Source: Caldilinea sp. CFX5
GTDB lineage: Bacteria; Chloroflexota; Anaerolineae; Caldilineales; Caldilineaceae
Reading direction: 5' to 3'
DNA length: 64,000 bases
NCBI GenBank assembly: GCA_021405325.1
Contig: QWII01000010.1
Span: forward strand, 124,001 to 188,000
Each line of letters starts with the position of its first letter. Within the stretch, counting starts at the first letter, position 1. A program made the translations under genes and the position numbers. Under the pieces are notes generated by a model. That model made no database searches and was not told the DNA's origin. It saw nothing but the letters and a program-made list of their open reading frames with translations. This document shows positions 62,552 to 64,000 of this stretch, piece after piece.

Positions 62552-64000
62552 TAGCCCATCCGCGCCTTGACATCGCCGCGGGCAAAGATGCTGGCGACGT
62601 AGTTCAACACATCGGTGGCGCAGATGTCACAGTAGCCGAAGTTCTTGATCAGGCGAGACTTGACCACGGCGATCTTCTCTTGCGTGTCCTGATCGATCAC
62701 GCTGCTGACCAGGCTGGTTAACTTGATGCTGTCCTTCTGGTCTTCAAAGAGCTTGAGTTCGAGGGCCTTGCGTAGCCGTTCGTTGGAGTTCCATTCAAAG
62801 CGCTTGCCGTCGATGGCCAGGGCGCCGATGTAGTTCATGATCTCCCGGCGGAAGTCATCTTTGCGGCTGACGGGGATGTCGATCTTTTCTTCGATGGAGC
62901 GCATCAGCCGTTCATCGGGTTCCTCATCGCGACCGGTGAAGGGGTTCTTGACCTTCTCCCGCTGGGTATAGGCTTTGAGGTTATCAATATAGTTGCCGGC
63001 GAGACGGCGAATGGCTGACTCATCGGCGGTGATGGCGCGCTGGACTTCGTTCTTGACGATCTCGTCGTACTCTTCGCGCACTTCGTTGAGCAGCAAGCCA
63101 AAACGTTCACGATCGCGTTCGTTGGTGACCAGCGAGTGGTGCTTTAGACCGGACTCCAACTCGCGCATGACAACAAAGGGGTTCAAACAACCAATGGCGC
63201 CGTGAGCGACTAGCGCATTCGAGAGCTTGTCCTGAATGTAACGGGGCGAAATGCCGTGCATTCCTTCCTGACCGGCATTGGCCTTGAGTTCGCGCACGGT
63301 GTCCTCCGTGAAGCCGGGCAACGAGCGGCCATCATACAACTTCATCTTCTGCATGAGGGTCAAGTTGGCGTGTTTCGGCTCCTCCATTCGGGTAAGAATG
63401 GCCCACATGGCGGCGATTTCCAGCGTATGGGGGGCAATATGCTTGCCGAGCACTGTGCGACGGTTGAAGTCACGCTCGTAAATATGCACCTCGTCGCGGA
63501 AGCGGGTCACGTAGGGAATGTCAATTTTCACTGTGCGGTCACGTAGCGCTTCCATGTACTCGTTGGCAAGCAGTTTACGATATTCCGGCTCGTTGGTGTG
63601 GCCGATGATCACCTCGTCAATATCGGTTTGGGCGAACTTCTTGGGCTTGATCTTATGTTCCTGCGAAGCAGTCAGCAGGTCATAGAGGAAGGCCACATCC
63701 AGTTTTAACAACTCGATAAATTCGACAATGCCGCGATTGGCAATGTTCAGTTCGCCGTCAAAGTTAAAGGCGCGGGGGTCGGAATCGGAGCCATATTCAG
63801 CGATCTTGCGATAGTTGATGTCGCCGGTCAACTCGGTCGAATCCTGATTCTTCTCATCCTTGGGTTGGAAGGTGCCGATGCCAACGCGATCTTGTTCGGA
63901 CAGCACCAGCCGGCGCACCCGCACATGATCGAGCATCTTGCCCCAGTCACCCTGATAGCGCTCCATCAGTTGGCGATTGACATGGCGACAGGCCGGGCAG
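62551..64000 (-). CDS. prkA: PrkA-family serine protein kinase, 5' end missing
   Basis: The frame is open to the right edge (first complete codons read [16 protein letters not shown]), so the N-terminal AAA+ part with the Walker A motif is outside the window. The visible 483 codons include [20 protein letters not shown], the AAA-type segment with [25 protein letters not shown] and the C-terminal PrkA domain with [16 protein letters not shown]. PrkA is a cytoplasmic kinase or AAA+ protease-like protein of stress and sporulation. First gene of the prkA-yeaH-spoVR operon. Confidence 0.96.
   Translation of the reverse strand, partial: CPACRHVNRQLMERYQGDWGKMLDHVRVRRLVLSEQDRVGIGTFQPKDEKNQDSTELTGDINYRKIAEYGSDSDPRAFNFDGELNIANRGIVEFIELLKLDVAFLYDLLTASQEHKIKPKKFAQTDIDEVIIGHTNEPEYRKLLANEYMEALRDRTVKIDIPYVTRFRDEVHIYERDFNRRTVLGKHIAPHTLEIAAMWAILTRMEEPKHANLTLMQKMKLYDGRSLPGFTEDTVRELKANAGQEGMHGISPRYIQDKLSNALVAHGAIGCLNPFVVMRELESGLKHHSLVTNERDRERFGLLLNEVREEYDEIVKNEVQRAITADESAIRRLAGNYIDNLKAYTQREKVKNPFTGRDEEPDERLMRSIEEKIDIPVSRKDDFRREIMNYIGALAIDGKRFEWNSNERLRKALELKLFEDQKDSIKLTSLVSSVIDQDTQEKIAVVKSRLIKNFGYCDICATDVLNYVASIFARGDVKARMG

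Overview
The window reads as the chromosome of an aerobic or facultative member of the Chloroflexota, most like the Anaerolineae/Caldilineae side of the phylum. The evidence is an alternative complex III operon, a T-box in front of valS, a GAAC-N4-GTTC type operator, the prkA-yeaH-spoVR trio, many Uma2/DUF4058/STAND-type accessory genes, and intergenic spaces packed with long imperfect palindromes. No rRNA or tRNA gene, CRISPR array, insertion sequence or prophage was seen. The assignment to phylum is an inference from gene content.

Layout. 1-7939 (minus): the act operon, transcribed actA-actB-actC/D fusion-small ORF-actE-actF, with actF cut by the left edge. 8322-15336 (plus): an amino-acid metabolism run (MocR-type regulator, PhzF-like protein, aminotransferase, YdcZ transporter, cupin, Asp/Glu racemase-like, GNAT, branched-chain aminotransferase). 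15409-21652 (minus): a histidine kinase/response regulator pair, a malonyl-CoA-synthetase-like ligase, a second response regulator and a class V aminotransferase. 21782-24320 (plus): a UvrD/AddB-like P-loop protein running into an RHS-repeat remnant. 24399-27142 (minus): ECF sigma, putative anti-sigma and a membrane protein with bactofilin-like repeats. 27480-33000: a radical-SAM/HhH protein behind a LexA-like operator, dtd, two orphan solute-binding proteins and an SDR enzyme. 33019-36249: promoter, T-box leader and valS. 36328-41798: a small beta-rich protein, a SPOUT methyltransferase, an APH-like kinase, a PYROXD2-like oxidoreductase, a TIM-barrel isomerase and a membrane protein. 42361-48970: the accessory block, with a NACHT NTPase fused to an FGE/C-type-lectin domain, a YgiT-type zinc-finger protein, a zinc-ribbon SNF2 helicase and a DUF4058 protein. 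49055-54045 (minus): tgt-like, Uma2, smpB and two S41 proteases. 54298-58551 (plus): a sugar nucleotidyltransferase and a GHMP-kinase/UDPGP fusion. 58640-64000 (minus): prkA (cut by the right edge), yeaH and spoVR; spoVR carries a 401-residue intein.

The strongest unusual signals are four. (1) The C-terminus of the NACHT-FGE protein has the codon pattern of a diversity-generating-retroelement variable region, with no reverse transcriptase in the window. (2) An intein with two LAGLIDADG-like motifs interrupts the conserved MNEGWA/S motif of SpoVR. (3) At least twenty intergenic palindromes, whose arms are built from short slipped words and fall into several sequence families, punctuate nearly every gene boundary; two have entered the transcribed leader of valS. 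(4) A consensus promoter with a LexA-like palindrome in its spacer precedes a radical-SAM DNA-repair-type gene.

All calls come from reading the sequence and recalling protein families; no database search was possible.
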